From Neonectria sp. B-13 (taxonomy: Eukaryota > Ascomycota > Sordariomycetes > Hypocreales > Nectriaceae), in assembly GCA_002682825.1 (NCBI GenBank), contig NOKP01000021.1, forward strand, positions 620,001-684,000: a stretch of 64,000 bases of DNA. The letters run 5' to 3'. Below the pieces are notes generated by a model. It saw only the letters and a list, made by a program, of their open reading frames with translations. It was not told where the DNA came from and searched no databases. Position numbers and translations under genes: made by a program. Positions 43,027 through 54,627 of this stretch are shown here, piece after piece. How positions within the stretch are numbered: the first letter of the stretch is position 1; every line of letters begins with the position of its first letter.

Positions 43027-44060
43027 TCAGTCAACAGACCTCTTCGGGGCCCCACTGTAGAGCTGTTCGCCGTCCTTCTTGAATCCTGTGACGACTGATT
43101 GACCCTTGCTACTAACGAGCCACTTGGCGAACTTCAGGGCATCATCAGCGTTGGATGCCTTCTTTCCAATCAGCAGATGGCCAGGGTTCAGGAGAGGATC
43201 GTTGGCTTTGTCGGAGCCGGCCTTGTAGATGAAAGTCTCATTTCGCAGCTCCTCATCCAGCGAAAGAATGGTTCCACGGTCAGTGATGGTGTACTCCTCG
43301 AGCTTGATGGCGGCTGTAAGAGCCTGGATCGGGAATGCGATAAACTGGTGATACCAAGTGGAGTAGGCATAGGCCCAGGGGACCTACAGAAATGTTAATC
43401 AAGCTGAACTCTGAGCGGGACTGTATTTCAACAAACCTGTCCAATTCCTGCCCACAGAAGAGTCTCCTTGATATTGGTGGCCGACTTGTCGTAGCGGGTC
43501 AGGAATCGTACCGGGGGCTCAGTCGCATTTCCCTCGGCGGCCTCACGAAGGCTAGAAAAGAGCGAATAGATATCGTTATCGCCCGACTTGGAAAGATTCG
43601 CAGGATTGGAGTGAGGGCCAACGAGGAGGAAGTGGTCGCGGAAGGCATAGTAGCTAGGGGAGGTTGCAATGCCTTGTTCAATGGCAATTTTCTCAGCCGC
43701 TTCGTTGTAAGTGATGCCTACGTCGACTTCACCAGTCTGTAGATATTGAATGGTGTAGGTGGTATCGCTTTTGTACCAAGCGACCTGGAATGGATCCTCC
43801 CCGCCCTTCACTTGGTCTTTGATGTAGGCATCGGCAAGTTCTGAAAAAATTAGCCAAGGGAAGACCTGTCATTTTTGTCTAGTTTGGGACGTACCTTTGA
43901 TCAAACCACTCTGGCCAGCGCCTCCGTTAGCAATGCGCAACTTGATATTGTCCTTGCCCTTGCTGAGACCGCCATTGTAAACCGCAGCCGGGTCCGCTGC
44001 AGAGCAAGTCAGAGCTAGAAAAGAAGCAACGACGGCGAATAGTTTTGATGTATGGATCAT
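43027..44060 (-). CDS. Secreted TupA-like periplasmic-binding-type protein (tungstate/oxyanion-binding family)
   Basis: Exons 44060-43895, 43840-43437 and 43383-43027 give 308 residues. A clear signal peptide (MIHTSKLFAVVASFLALTCSAA) starts the protein. The rest matches the bacterial TupA solute-binding fold in order: NIKLRIANGGAGQSGLIKEL near residue 40, TIQYLQTGEVDVGITY, DHFLLVGPHSNPA, RFLTRYDKSATNIKETLLW (cf. S-R-G-D-x-S-G-T-H...E...W in bacteria), WYHQFIAF, LEEYTITDRGTIL and NPGHLLIG near the end. Bacterial TupA binds tungstate for an ABC importer, which fungi lack, so this protein probably has a different role, such as extracellular ligand capture. The ligand is unknown; some oxyanion-contacting residues appear changed. 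The family is patchy in fungi and may descend from transfer from bacteria. Its introns show a long stay in a fungal genome. Confidence 0.82.
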
Positions 44061-46132
44061 TGTGTTGTGCTTGCTGTGATTAATGATGGGTGGGTTGGTG
44101 ATGCTGTTCCCATTGCTGTTGTTCGGAATTGAATGTTGTGGGGAGCGGTAATTGAATCGAAAACCAACGGGATATTCACGTTAAATACGTGTTGAGCAGC
44201 CATAAGTTTCGCAAACTATGTTGTGCAATCTCACTGAAGGTCGTCGCCATTCAAGTGCTCTCTGGTTATACTATCCCCATTCCAGTCATCTGCATGCAAT
44301 GAGACGCTAATCGCCGTTCCCGGACATTGCGGATTGGCATTCTTGGCCGGAAACATAACCGTCATTGGACAACACTGAGGACGGTCGCAGTACTTAGCGA
44401 CGCATGTAAGCGGTAATACGAGCATTATAATACCGGTCCATGTTGTGTCGCTAAGCGGCGATTGCGATGTGCGGCAGTGCACAGCATGTGGATGGAAGCG
44501 GAAACGCCGATACGGGGCAATATTGGATTGTGCAGATAAGCGACCAGTCGGGGATCGCCACGGGCAAAGCCTCAGCTACCCAAGTAGCTAATAGGACTTT
44601 ACGGATCGAACATGTAGTGGAGGCTCACACAAAATTTGGGGCGGTGGTGTTTTTCAGCTGAATCTGAGCCGTAGACCAAGCGCTGAAGCGGAGTTGATGA
44701 GACGTGGGCATCGGGGACGCCGCTTGCAGATTGGAATAGACGTTGCGGTGCAAGTTCTTGAAGGGAAGTCCTCTTATTGTAGAACTAATCACGTCATAAA
44801 ATGAGTACCCCGGCGGGCGAAATTACGCAGAGATGCACTCATCATATGGAAGAACATGGCGCCCAAAATCTTTCGTCGAGCAAGTCAATCTTCCCCGCCA
44901 CATTTCCAGGTAACCTCACTTTGATCTTGACAAAGTAGCTCCCATTTGGTACGCCGATTATCTTCCCAATCCAGCGAGCGACACACAACCAGGGCGCATG
45001 TAAAGATGTCAAGCCAAAGCAACCCAGTCGTAATGACCATTATTATCACCATCACGACCCGGGACAAAGGCAGTGCCTATTGCTTCGACAGCGCAATCAA
45101 GACCGGCACTTGTGCACGGCACCAGGCTGCGCCGTCTTGCTTGGTTGGGTCTTGTCGAGTGCCGTTTTAAGCCAGCACAGTTGCTTCCCTGATTCGCTAG
45201 CGAAACTTGACGGCTTTGCTCGATAAGTGTTACCTGGCCGCAGCTGTCCTGCTGTCGCGTGCGAGGATTCGGAGATAAAGATGGACGACTTCGAGGAAGA
45301 GGCACATAGAGCTGAATTAGTTTAGGTCTAGAACGCCAAACATCTCCGTATTCGACATAATCATCGTCTGAGCCTCCCCCTCCAATAGTCATTAGGATTC
45401 ATCAGGACAGTTGAGATCTTCTGTGTAGTCTTTGGTGAGGGGTATTATCACCTTGCCGTTCGTGCCTAGGTTTAAAATTCCTTGGATTTCAATAACCTTG
45501 CACAGAAGAGACTTTTCAGTTTCTGTGGTAAATATAAATACAGTTCCTCTATTTCTGAAACCTAGCCTAGGTCTAATGGATTGATCGGCATTTGACATGA
45601 ACGACCGATGTTGAAGTAGTTGGTCATGGGATGGGACCCAGAATGCGTGAACATGAATCAAGACAAGAGATGCAATCATGTGTTTGAATTAAATGCAGAT
45701 TTTGCGCTGATATCTCGATCACTGACGGACCATAATAAAAATGGGTTTCTATTGTTGCCGCGGTAATTCAGCTATGCCCGCAACCCAATTTGGTGATAGC
45801 TTCATCCTTGCAGGAACCCCGATGGCTCCGACGCCACCCTTGTGGGCAAATCATGACCCGCAGCAGAAAAGATTGTTCCAGGCTTTCAACCCCGGTATCA
45901 TGCTGCAATACCGAAGGTTCTTTGAGGTGCACATGATCCGAGCCTACAACATTGGGACCTGTTCCTTTCCCCTAAACATCTACAAATTCCTCCACCAACA
46001 CTTGCAACCGTTCCAACGCCCGATTTCGACACAATTTTACAGCAATCAACGACCAAATTCCCGGTCAATACTCTTACCAGATTCGCATTTCATCACTAGT
46101 GAGCACTAAGCTCGCCGATAGTCACCACGACA
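44061..46132. other. 2 kb without a firm gene
   Basis: Upstream of the TupA-like gene and of the AAAP transporter. A minus-strand frame at 45392-45679 (95 codons, MIASLVLIHVHAFW start) is open but matches no family I know. The rest is spacer. Confidence 0.45.
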
Positions 46133-47703
46133 ATGGGTCCTTCGGCTACAGTGGGAGCAGTGGACAGCTCCGACCGCGAGAAAGCGAGCGTCAGCACCGA
46201 GATAATTCCAGTTATCAGCGCTCCGGCTGGACAGAAAAATGTGGTCTTGGGGCGAGAAGAAGACGGCGAATTGATCAACTACAAGACGTTGACATGGTGG
46301 TATGGTCCCAGAGAAGTGCGTTGAGAGATTTGTAGGATACTGACGAATTCTGTAGGCAAGGCGGCATCGTCTTGATCGCCGAAACCGTCTCTCTCGGCAT
46401 CTTGTCCCTACCTTCCGTCCTAGCGACCGTCGGACTCGTACCCGGAATAATCTTGATCCTCATTCTGGGTGTCCTGTCGACATACTCCGGCCTTGTTTTG
46501 GGGGAGTTCCACCGGGCATATCCTTCCGTGCAGAACTTCGGCGACGCTGTCGAGGTAATCGGAAGACCCATTGGCATGGGGCGACTATTCCAGGAAATTT
46601 TCGGCTGGGCCCAAGTCACCTTCCAGGTTTTTGTCATGGCGAGTCACCTACTAACATTGACAATCTGCCTCAACACTCTGACCAACAGCTCGACTTGCAC
46701 CATCGCCTGGGGGTTTGTTGGGCTGGGTATCTTCTGGGTTCTCAACCTCCCCAGGACGTTGAAGTTTACAAGCTACATGTCAATGGCTTGTGAGTACTCC
46801 GTCAAGACTAGTTGGGTGCGGTGTCATCAAGCTAACTATAGTCATAGCCTGCGCGTCCATTACACTAGCCGTGCTTGTAACGCTGGGAGACGTTGCTATT
46901 GAGAGACCCATCGGTTCAGGAAGCATTGAAGTCTCGCGGGAGCTTGGACTTACAGGCGCTTTCTTGGCTGTGACCAACATTGCCATTGCATTCTGTGAGT
47001 GACTCTACTTCGAAAGCTGCGGGCGAAAGTAGCAGAGCTAACGTCCAGATCAGCCAGCCATTCTTGCTTCTTCAGCGTCATCGCCGAGTTCAAGAAACCC
47101 GAAGACTGGCCCAAGGCTCTGGCGCTCCTCCAAATCTTCGACACAGTTATTTACCTTGTCGCTGCCATCGTCATCTACGTTTGTGTCGGCACAGACGTCC
47201 CATCGCCTGCCTTGTCAGCAGCAGGATCAGACAGCATGCGTAAGGCAATCTGGGGCATTGCCATTCCAACCATTGTCATCGCTGGAGTCATCTACGGACA
47301 CGTGGCGGCTGCTTACATCTTTTCTCGCATGTTCCGCAACACCAAGCACATGGTCAGAAGAACCAAGCTTTCCGGGGTTGCCTGGATTGGCGTCACATTT
47401 GGTATCTGGGCCATGTCTCTCGTCATTTCTCAGTCCATTCCCGTTTTCAATAGTCTTCTTGGCCTCATTGCCGCCATGTTCGCCAGTTGGTTTTCGTATG
47501 GTCTGCCTGGAATCTTTTGGCTGTGGATGCACTACGGAAACTGGTTCGGCAGCTGGAAACAGACCTGTCGATTCCTTGCCAACGTCATGCTCTTCATCAG
47601 TGGGCTACTTATCTGCATCCTTGGTTTGTGGGCGTCTATCGAGGCCATTGCAACAGAATCGGCGACAATGCCTTGGGCTTGTGCGAGCAATGCCACTGAA
47701 TGA
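46133..47703 (+). CDS. Amino-acid transporter, AAAP family (Mtr/Avt-like)
   Basis: Exons 46133-46299, 46356-46789, 46842-46994 and 47054-47703 give 467 residues. A hydrophilic N-terminus with GELINYKTLTWW leads into WQGGIVLIAETVSLGILSLP, the first-span signature of fungal neutral amino-acid permeases (N. crassa Mtr type). About eleven membrane spans follow, including LTLTICLNTLTN, IACASITLAVLVTLGDVA, the conserved FKKPEDWPKALALLQIFDTVIYLV and the late loop YGLPGIFWLWMHYG. Introns are 56, 52 and 59 nt; the second and third interrupt membrane spans in phase 1. The role is proton-coupled uptake of neutral or aromatic amino acids at the plasma membrane, or vacuolar export. The tail ends after the last membrane span. 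It could feed the hydroxy-acid and amino-acid enzymes further downstream, though that link is inferred. Confidence 0.93.
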
Positions 47704-48007
47704 GTGGCTAACAGGAGAGATCTCAATTCATCTCTGAGGTTCACTTTAATGAACCTAGTTTTGATGGTCGGATTCTGGAGACGCAGTGTTATTTTCTGGT
47801 TTCATTCCAACGAGCACCCGCCGCGTCTCTGCCTAGTGCCATTGCACTGACCTGGGTCTGCCCGATCTCATGCCATTCAGCCTGTTGCCACGATATCCAA
47901 GCCACCAGGTGTGTCTTTCTCGACAGTGTAACTAGCCAAGCAACCTCATACTGATCAAGTGCTTCAAGGCGACTGCAGCACTGGATTGCGTATGGCCCAG
48001 GTATGCC

Positions 48008-50198
48008 TCAAGTCAACATAAGGCTTTGACCTGAACGTGTGGCAACTATCCTCCACAAACATGTTTTTCGATTCGCAGGACCAGGTCCCTCTTTCCAGAC
48101 TTCTGTGAGAACTCTGATTCCGGTCCGCACAGCTTCAAATCCATAAAATTCGACCTGCTCGTACCAGCGTTTAAACCTATCCTGCAGATCCTGCTCAAAG
48201 GCTTCACTGGCAGCAATGAATGCAGGCCAGTAAAGGGGTGCTGCCAGTGTCTGTGTTTCCTCTTTAATTCTCTCGATAGCCTCAATATTGTCGAGAACCG
48301 CCTTAATATATGGTTGCAAATAGCGATGTCCGAGAAGACGGATGTGTTGGGCAAAGTAAATGATAACGGCATTGTGAAACGCCTGTGTTTGATGGCGGAT
48401 GATATCGGAGTTCGAACTCTGGGCATCTGGCAGCCATCGCTCAAGTTCCTCTTCAATCTGCTTGTCCATGATGCATGTCTCCAGCTCGTCGCATTGACTC
48501 GATAAGTGATCTGGTATTAAGCCGCTCCTGTCCCTGTTTCTTGCTTCGTTCACTTGGCCAATGAGGTGAACAGCCCTCGTCAAAAGAACCAAGAGCTTTT
48601 GAGGGACACCGTAAATGCTTTCGTAGGTGGCCATGCGAGCCATGGAGTCGGGTATAATCAGGTTGCTTGGAGGGCATCCGTCGTCAGCTGGAGGTAGGCT
48701 GACTTTTGTGGACATGTGAGCTGGTGTAGATGACTCCTCGGACGTGTTTTCTAGACAGGCGCGTTCGGTCTGATCCCACAGAGCGGTGCTTTCGTATATT
48801 GTACGTAGGTAAAAGTATATGCGGTGAAGGGCGCGAGCCTTTGTTGAGTATTTGGACTTCCAGTTCCTTGCGTGGGTCATTAAGCGCCAAGCACCATCAA
48901 GATGGACACCACATGTATCTAAATCTCCTGACATGACCTAGGTTGCGCGTTAGTACGAGGTAACCAAGGCAGACAAGGAGGGACGTTGTACGTTGATCGA
49001 GATCATCGACAGCATGGTCGCCAGGAATTCCTTATACTTTGGCTTAGGCACAGAGTAGAAGTCGTTCTCGACAGCATCCTTGAGAAGCTTGATTGCTTTA
49101 CATCGGAACCATGCCGCTTCGTTTGCCCACTTGAGGGCATCGTCGTCGCGGGATCGGGATTTGTTGTCGTTGGACAGATAGAAGGCGCTTATTGACAACA
49201 GGGCGTTTCGTAGGGCACCTTGGATCCGGGAGGTTGATCCGACAATGGTGAGTTGACCAATGCTTTGAAGTGCACGAGGCAGATGGATAGTCTTCCAAGG
49301 GCTTTTGGCATTATCGATGACGCAAAAAAGCTGCACAACCCGATTCACGTAATGGGACATGAGAAACTGTTCTTGTCTCGTGAGGGGCGATTCCGTCGGA
49401 CAGCGAGGGATGGGGTGGGAGAGCGTCTCCCAGGCATTGTAGTGGAAGCGTGGACTAGAGACTTCAAAGCTGAGGCTATCCTTGGGCTTGTGTTGAACTA
49501 GATCTGTCGACTCGTAGAGGTTGGTGGTAAAGTCCTCTGACGTGAAGCATGGAGTTGAAAAGTCAAAGATGTTTAGGGAGTCCGGACCCAGGAACTCGGA
49601 TGGGCTGAATGCATCAAGAAACACAGCGACGGGGAGAGCCTCTGAGACGTTGAACGGATCAGAGTTGTCAAGCTGATCAATGAAGTGTTCGGAATCAGAA
49701 GAGTCAATAGACATAGGTCGATGACTTGGTGCAGCAATCAGGGGTGTGAAGGCGCGAGGAGAGTCACCAGCTCCGAAGACGCCGAAGCAGCCGACTTGAC
49801 TGGTCTTAAGGGTGTCGATGGAAGTAAGAATCTCGTCGATTTCATTGCACTCCAGGACTGATTTCATTGGTTCTGCAAGACAAGTCAGCCGATGTAAGTG
49901 CTGTAGAAGGTAGTCAAGAAAGGAATATGAACGCACCGATGGAAATCTGACTCCGCTGCGACTTGGCCCGAGGCAACTGGGGTAGTGGATCGACATTGCT
50001 GCCAATAGGCCCTGTCTCGGGCTGCATCCAGTGCAGACGGACGCCGTACCCCTGGCATTCGAGGTTCTTCTGGCGGCATTGTCGACAGCCAGGACGCTCC
50101 TCATCACACTTGACCTTGCGGCCGCGGCATGTCCAGCACCCGGTAAAGGTCTTGCTGTGCTTCCGGGGTTGGTAGCTCGCGCGAGAGTGAAGCGACAT
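48008..50198 (-). CDS. Zn2Cys6 transcription factor (3), Fungal_trans_2-type
   Basis: Exons 50198-49937, 49872-48992 and 48937-48008 give 690 residues from MSLHSRASYQ. An upstream in-frame ATG at 50429 would add 77 Pro/Ser-rich residues, and either start is possible. The cluster GCWTCRGRKVKCDEERPGCRQCRQKNLECQGYG is complete at about residues 20-50 (C-x2-C-x6-C-x6-C-x2-C-x6-C). A Ser-rich and acidic linker (about residues 90-260) is followed by the fungal_trans_2 domain from about residue 270: TRQEQFLMSHYVNRVVQLFCV, RNALLSISAFYLS, DTCGVHLDGAWRLM, EFYGFEAVRTGIRVLTEVW. Its promoter faces that of the class II aldolase (start 50839), which makes the aldolase, FMN oxidase, FAD dehydrogenase and permease its likely targets. 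Confidence 0.88.
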
Positions 50199-50838
50199 GG
50201 AGCCGGAGACTTGAGAGGCTGAAAGTGAACCCGACGGCGAGCAACGTGGGCGTGGAGACTGAGACTGGAGAGAGAGAGCTGGTGGGGAAAGAAATCTGGT
50301 GAATCCGTGAAGGTACTTCCGCTTTGGGGCGTACAGTGATAAAGGGGAAATTCCTAGCGAAGGCGACAACTGCTCCCATGATATGTATCGACTCTTGGCG
50401 ATTGCTCGTATCTGTGGGGAAGATAGCATTCCTGAATCATCTCGTTCTCGATTGGCTGCCGACTATCACTTCTCCACGGGTCCACTCCCCCCTGAGTGGG
50501 GACAGGGATGGCTCGAGCCGGCTTAAAGAATGAGGAAGTTGACGGCGAGAGATCATGCAGCCTTCGCTAGGTGCTGCCGTTAGCGATGCTTTGGCGCCAA
50601 AAGATGGCGTTGTTGTGCTGGGTGCATCCATCTGCTAGACTACGTAGGACGGGGAGCCAGCACTCAAGCGTGTAAACTCTTCGCCACAAGCATCACCAAC
50701 CGTCTACGTCAATGGAAACCATCGAATCGAATTCTATAACTTGACAAGGCGCCACAGCCACTACGGTCCTATTAAACACTGAACCCTCGAAATTGGACCA
50801 TCTTTGCCCTCCCGAAGAGCCTAGCAAAGACTAACAAA

Positions 50839-51868
50839 ATGTCTACTACTACTACTACCACTACTGCCACTCACGAGTCAATTGCCCTCGAGGCCTCGTC
50901 CCAAACCGAGTTTGAGGCTCCCGTCCCTGCCTCCACGGCCCAGGAGCATTCCGGCGTGGCAGCGCTCGCGACGGGTGGATATGTGTTTCCCGGCATACCC
51001 CAGATTGACGATCTGCACAAGAAGCGGCAGTGGCAGTTGGAACACATGGCCGGCGCTTTTAGGGTCTTTGCTCGCAAGGGATATACCGAGGGCACGAGCG
51101 GTCATATCAGCGTTCGCGACCCGATTGAGACAGACACGTTTTGGATTAACCCGTGAGTACCTCTGCTGCTTAAGACGGCAACCCGCTGACAAACGAAATA
51201 GGCTGGGTAAACATTTCGGCATGCTCAAGGCCAGTGACATGGTCCAAGTCAACGAGCAAGGCCAGGTCGTCGGCGGCAACAAGACTGCCGTGAATGCCGC
51301 TGGCTTCATGATTCACAGTGCTATCCATAGGGCTCGACCGGATATCCACGCGGCTTGCCACACGCATTCTCCATTCGGCAAGGCTTGGTCCACGTTTGGG
51401 AAGCCTCTCGATATCATCAGCCAGGATACGTGTAACTTCTGGGGTACTCAGGTCGTGTACGAGATGTTTGGAGGCGTGGTTCTTGAGCAGGATGAGAGCG
51501 AGAAGATTGCCCAGGCTTTGGGAGACAAGGGACGAGTCGCCATCTTGCAGAACCATGGTCTGTTGACGACGGGTGGAACTGTCGACGAAGCGGCATACCT
51601 TTACACGCTTATGGAGCGATCCTGTGAAGTGCAACTCCTAGTAGAGGCTACAGGTCTCGAAAAGAGGTTCATCGGTGACAAGGAAGCCGAATTCACGGCC
51701 AAGGTGAACGCCGACCCGGTAAGCTGTCTTTCTCTAACACTCGAGAATGAAGACTTGGGATACTAATTTACGATCTTATTCTAGGAGACTCTGTACACGG
51801 AATTCCAGCCTGATTTCGAGTACGAGATCTGGAAGTCGAATGGCGAGCTGACCAAGGGCGAGCACTAA
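50839..51868 (+). CDS. Class II aldolase/adducin-family protein
   Basis: Exons 50839-51152, 51202-51718 and 51785-51868 give 304 residues. After a Thr/Ser-rich N-terminus, the aldolase/adducin domain spans about residues 65-270: RVFARKGYTEGTSGHISVRDP holds the conserved G-x-S-G-N/H-I-S element, then DIHAACHTHSPFGKAWS with the metal-binding His pair (HAACHTHS), NHGLLTTGGTVDEAAY with the third His, and EVQLLVEA. Bacterial relatives are L-fuculose-phosphate aldolase and L-ribulose-phosphate epimerase. Fungal homologues of this length are largely uncharacterised and usually annotated only by domain. Introns are 49 and 66 nt. It is divergent from Zn2Cys6 factor 3 and upstream of the FMN oxidase, hinting at cleavage of a hydroxylated acid or sugar acid. 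Confidence 0.92.
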
Positions 51869-52753
51869 GCATGGCGGGTTCTCCGGACGGTTTGAGGGGT
51901 CGCGAAGACGGATGCATAAACACAACGGCGTATTAGATATTGCAATTGTAGTAAATGAGGTGATCACTCCCTTCTTCCGTTCTTCCTGGGATTATTTCGC
52001 ATGCTGTTGCAGTTTTGGGACGTGATGTCGCGATGTCGATGTGCCGGCAACTGCCCAAAGCAAATATTACTCAAAGGCGCACATGACCCGTCCGTTGTTG
52101 GTGGGTTTTGCTTCTTTTTATCGCTAGACCTGCCGTCCTCCTGCGTGATGCACCAGTGCAGGCAGTTCATGCCCGAATCAGCACGGGTAACTTATGGCGA
52201 CGTGGTGAGGCGCCACCGGGACCGAAACCGGTGTCGGGATCCGCGTTGGCGGTGTAGCTCGTTGCGATGCCGAGTCAAGACGGAGCCGGACTCCGGAGGC
52301 AACTTGGAGCGTAAAGACGGCACAGCGAGTGAGAGCGCAGCTAACAGATAGTCGGACAGTTGGAACTAGGGTCAGCAGAGCCAAGTCAACTCTCGGAGCC
52401 GAACTGTAGGCCGTCTGTCCCGCCAATGCACATGACTCCGCGCCCAGGTCCACGAGGCAGCCCACAGCGATATCACACTCATTAGTAACAATCGCACCGT
52501 AAGCTCGCCGCCATAGCACTGACGGATAACCGCGGAGCACTCACGTAGTGCCGTTCGCGGCGGGGGCGACGAGGCCAAATCCGGTTACCTCATAGATAGC
52601 GATCCGGGGTTCAGAGAACCATAAATCGCAGCCTCACAACGTGGATAGTGCCCTCAATAGTCTCTGTCATACAACGTCCTTTTCTTCTCTGTATTCGTAG
52701 CCTCGTTGGATACACTTCTCAGATCCAGTCAACCCCAGTCCAGTTTAGCACCA
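51869..52753. other. Spacer with G/C-rich inverted repeats before the FMN oxidase
   Basis: The stretch 52180-52620 is G/C-rich and contains CACCGG-N8-CCGGTG (52214-52233) and other CGG/CCG pairs, such as GAGCCGGACTCCGG near 52270. These resemble Zn2Cys6 half-sites. No coding resemblance seen. Confidence 0.45.
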
Positions 52754-54258
52754 ATGGCGAACCGTGGACGCACATACGACCCTCTGGTCTGTTCTTTGGA
52801 AGACCTCAAGAGGCTTGGATCGGCGAAGCTGTCCAAGAGCACCGGCGGTAAATTTCTCCCGTCCACGACAGTGTCCGTGATAGGTAAATCTGACAATGAA
52901 CAGAATACTATAATGAAGGAGCGATGGATCTTATTACGTGAGAACTCATTTGTGCCCTCTATACTTAAACCATCTAACCTCAACGCAGCCTTCGGGACAA
53001 TGAGACGGCATATGACCGGTATCGAATCCGACCACGGGTGCTGAAGAATGTCTCAAATCTCGACACCAGCACTCATTTCCTTGGAGTCAAAGTCAAATTT
53101 CCCTTCGGCTTCTCTCCAACTGCCATGCAAGCCATGGCACATCCCGACGGAGAGGTGGCCACCTCTCGAGCCGCAGCCGCCGCCGGAGTTCCCATGGGGC
53201 TCTCATGCTATTCTACAATCGCCCTCGAGGACGTGATAGCAGAATCCTCCGGGAACCCCTACGGCATGCAGCTCAGTCTCCTAAAAAACCGAGATGCCAT
53301 GATTACCATGGTTAAACGAGCTGAAGGTTTGTCTTGTCCTGCCCTCGAAATCATCCATGGAAAGACTAACAGATAACTCCTAGCTGCTGGTTTCAAGGCA
53401 ATGTTCTTGACGCTAGACGGACCTCGTTTGGGCAGAAGACTGAATGAGTTCCGAAACTCATTCGGCGTTCCCAAGGGAATGGAGTACCCCAACTTGTTTC
53501 CCGGAGTCGATGTCTCCAACCTTGAGGATGTTGGTGATGCGATGGCTTACGGTAAGTGGGGGACGCCCCATCCCTACCCTCAAGGACACACACGCTCATA
53601 CAGCCTGCAGATGACGCGATTGAATGGGGCGAGATGGTTTCTTTCTTCAGAAAACACACCAAGATGCAGCTCTGGGGCAAAGGAAGTAAGTATAACCACA
53701 TTCACTAGCACACACAGGGCATTGACCAGGTTACAGTCTACACCACCGATGACGTTGAGCTCGCCATCGAGCATGGCCTGGATGGCATCATCATTTCCAA
53801 CCATGGCGGTCGCCAACTTGACTCTGTCCCGGCGACCCTCGATACTCTGCGCGAATGTGCACCAGTTGCCAAGGGTCGCATTCCGATCGCAGTCGACGGA
53901 GGCATTCGTCGCGGTACCGACATATTCAAGGCCCTCGCCTTGGGAGCAGACTTTTGTCTCGCTGGCCGCCCTGCGTTGTGGGGTTTGGCTGTAAGTTGCT
54001 GTAAACTTGTGATGACTGCGCTTTCAGATACTAATTGCATTTCTGTAGTATGATGGAGAGAGGGGTGTGAAGCTTGCTCTTGATATCTTGTACGATGAGT
54101 TCATTACGTGCATGGCACTCGCTGGGTAAGTTACTCCAAGCACTCCATCCTCACAGATGCGGTTGACTAATGAATGACGCAGCACCCGAACTGTTGCCGA
54201 TATTTCCAGGGCGCATCTTTCAATTCTGCAACCTGATGGACTGCTTTCAAAGCTGTAG
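52754..54258 (+). CDS. FMN-dependent alpha-hydroxy-acid oxidase/dehydrogenase
   Basis: Eight exons: 52754-52847, 52904-52937 (a 34-nt exon), 52989-53326, 53384-53551, 53611-53685, 53737-53990, 54049-54125 and 54183-54258, giving 371 residues, normal for glycolate-oxidase/lactate-oxidase-type enzymes. The micro-exon supplies [11 protein letters not shown], which precedes [37 protein letters not shown] and SCYST follow. The active-site motif [10 protein letters not shown] carries the catalytic His and substrate-binding Arg. Substrate-binding [20 protein letters not shown] and [18 protein letters not shown] close the TIM barrel. It oxidises a 2-hydroxy acid (lactate, glycolate, mandelate or a longer chain) to the 2-keto acid with oxygen or another acceptor. 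It has no cytochrome b2 domain. No convincing peroxisomal C-terminal tripeptide is present (the end is SKL), so peroxisomal targeting by the PTS1 signal SKL is in fact plausible. Confidence 0.93.
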
Positions 54259-54627
54259 AGTAAAATAGGGATATATAGAGGGTGTACAACGGGCAATAAA
54301 TAAAAGAAACTTCTTTAACATCTTCATTTTCTCGCTAATGCGGTACTGTGAAAGAGAATTGGCTCATTCCATAAAGAAAAGCCGGCTGTGGTTGGCCTTA
54401 ATATTCCCCATAGCTGGAATAGGATGAGAGCAATTGTGAGATCTATACAATGGTCTGACTTCCGCATTGCCCCCAATATACCATAGTCCTGTTCCAAGTC
54501 GATGATTAAACTGTTCTATACTCTCTAAATGACACCAAAGGGTGGTTTGTTCATTTGTCCAGTATTGGTATTGGATCATTTGAGGCCAGTCAGAGCTGGA
54601 CCTTCGCTCTATCCTCGTTGTTGGATA

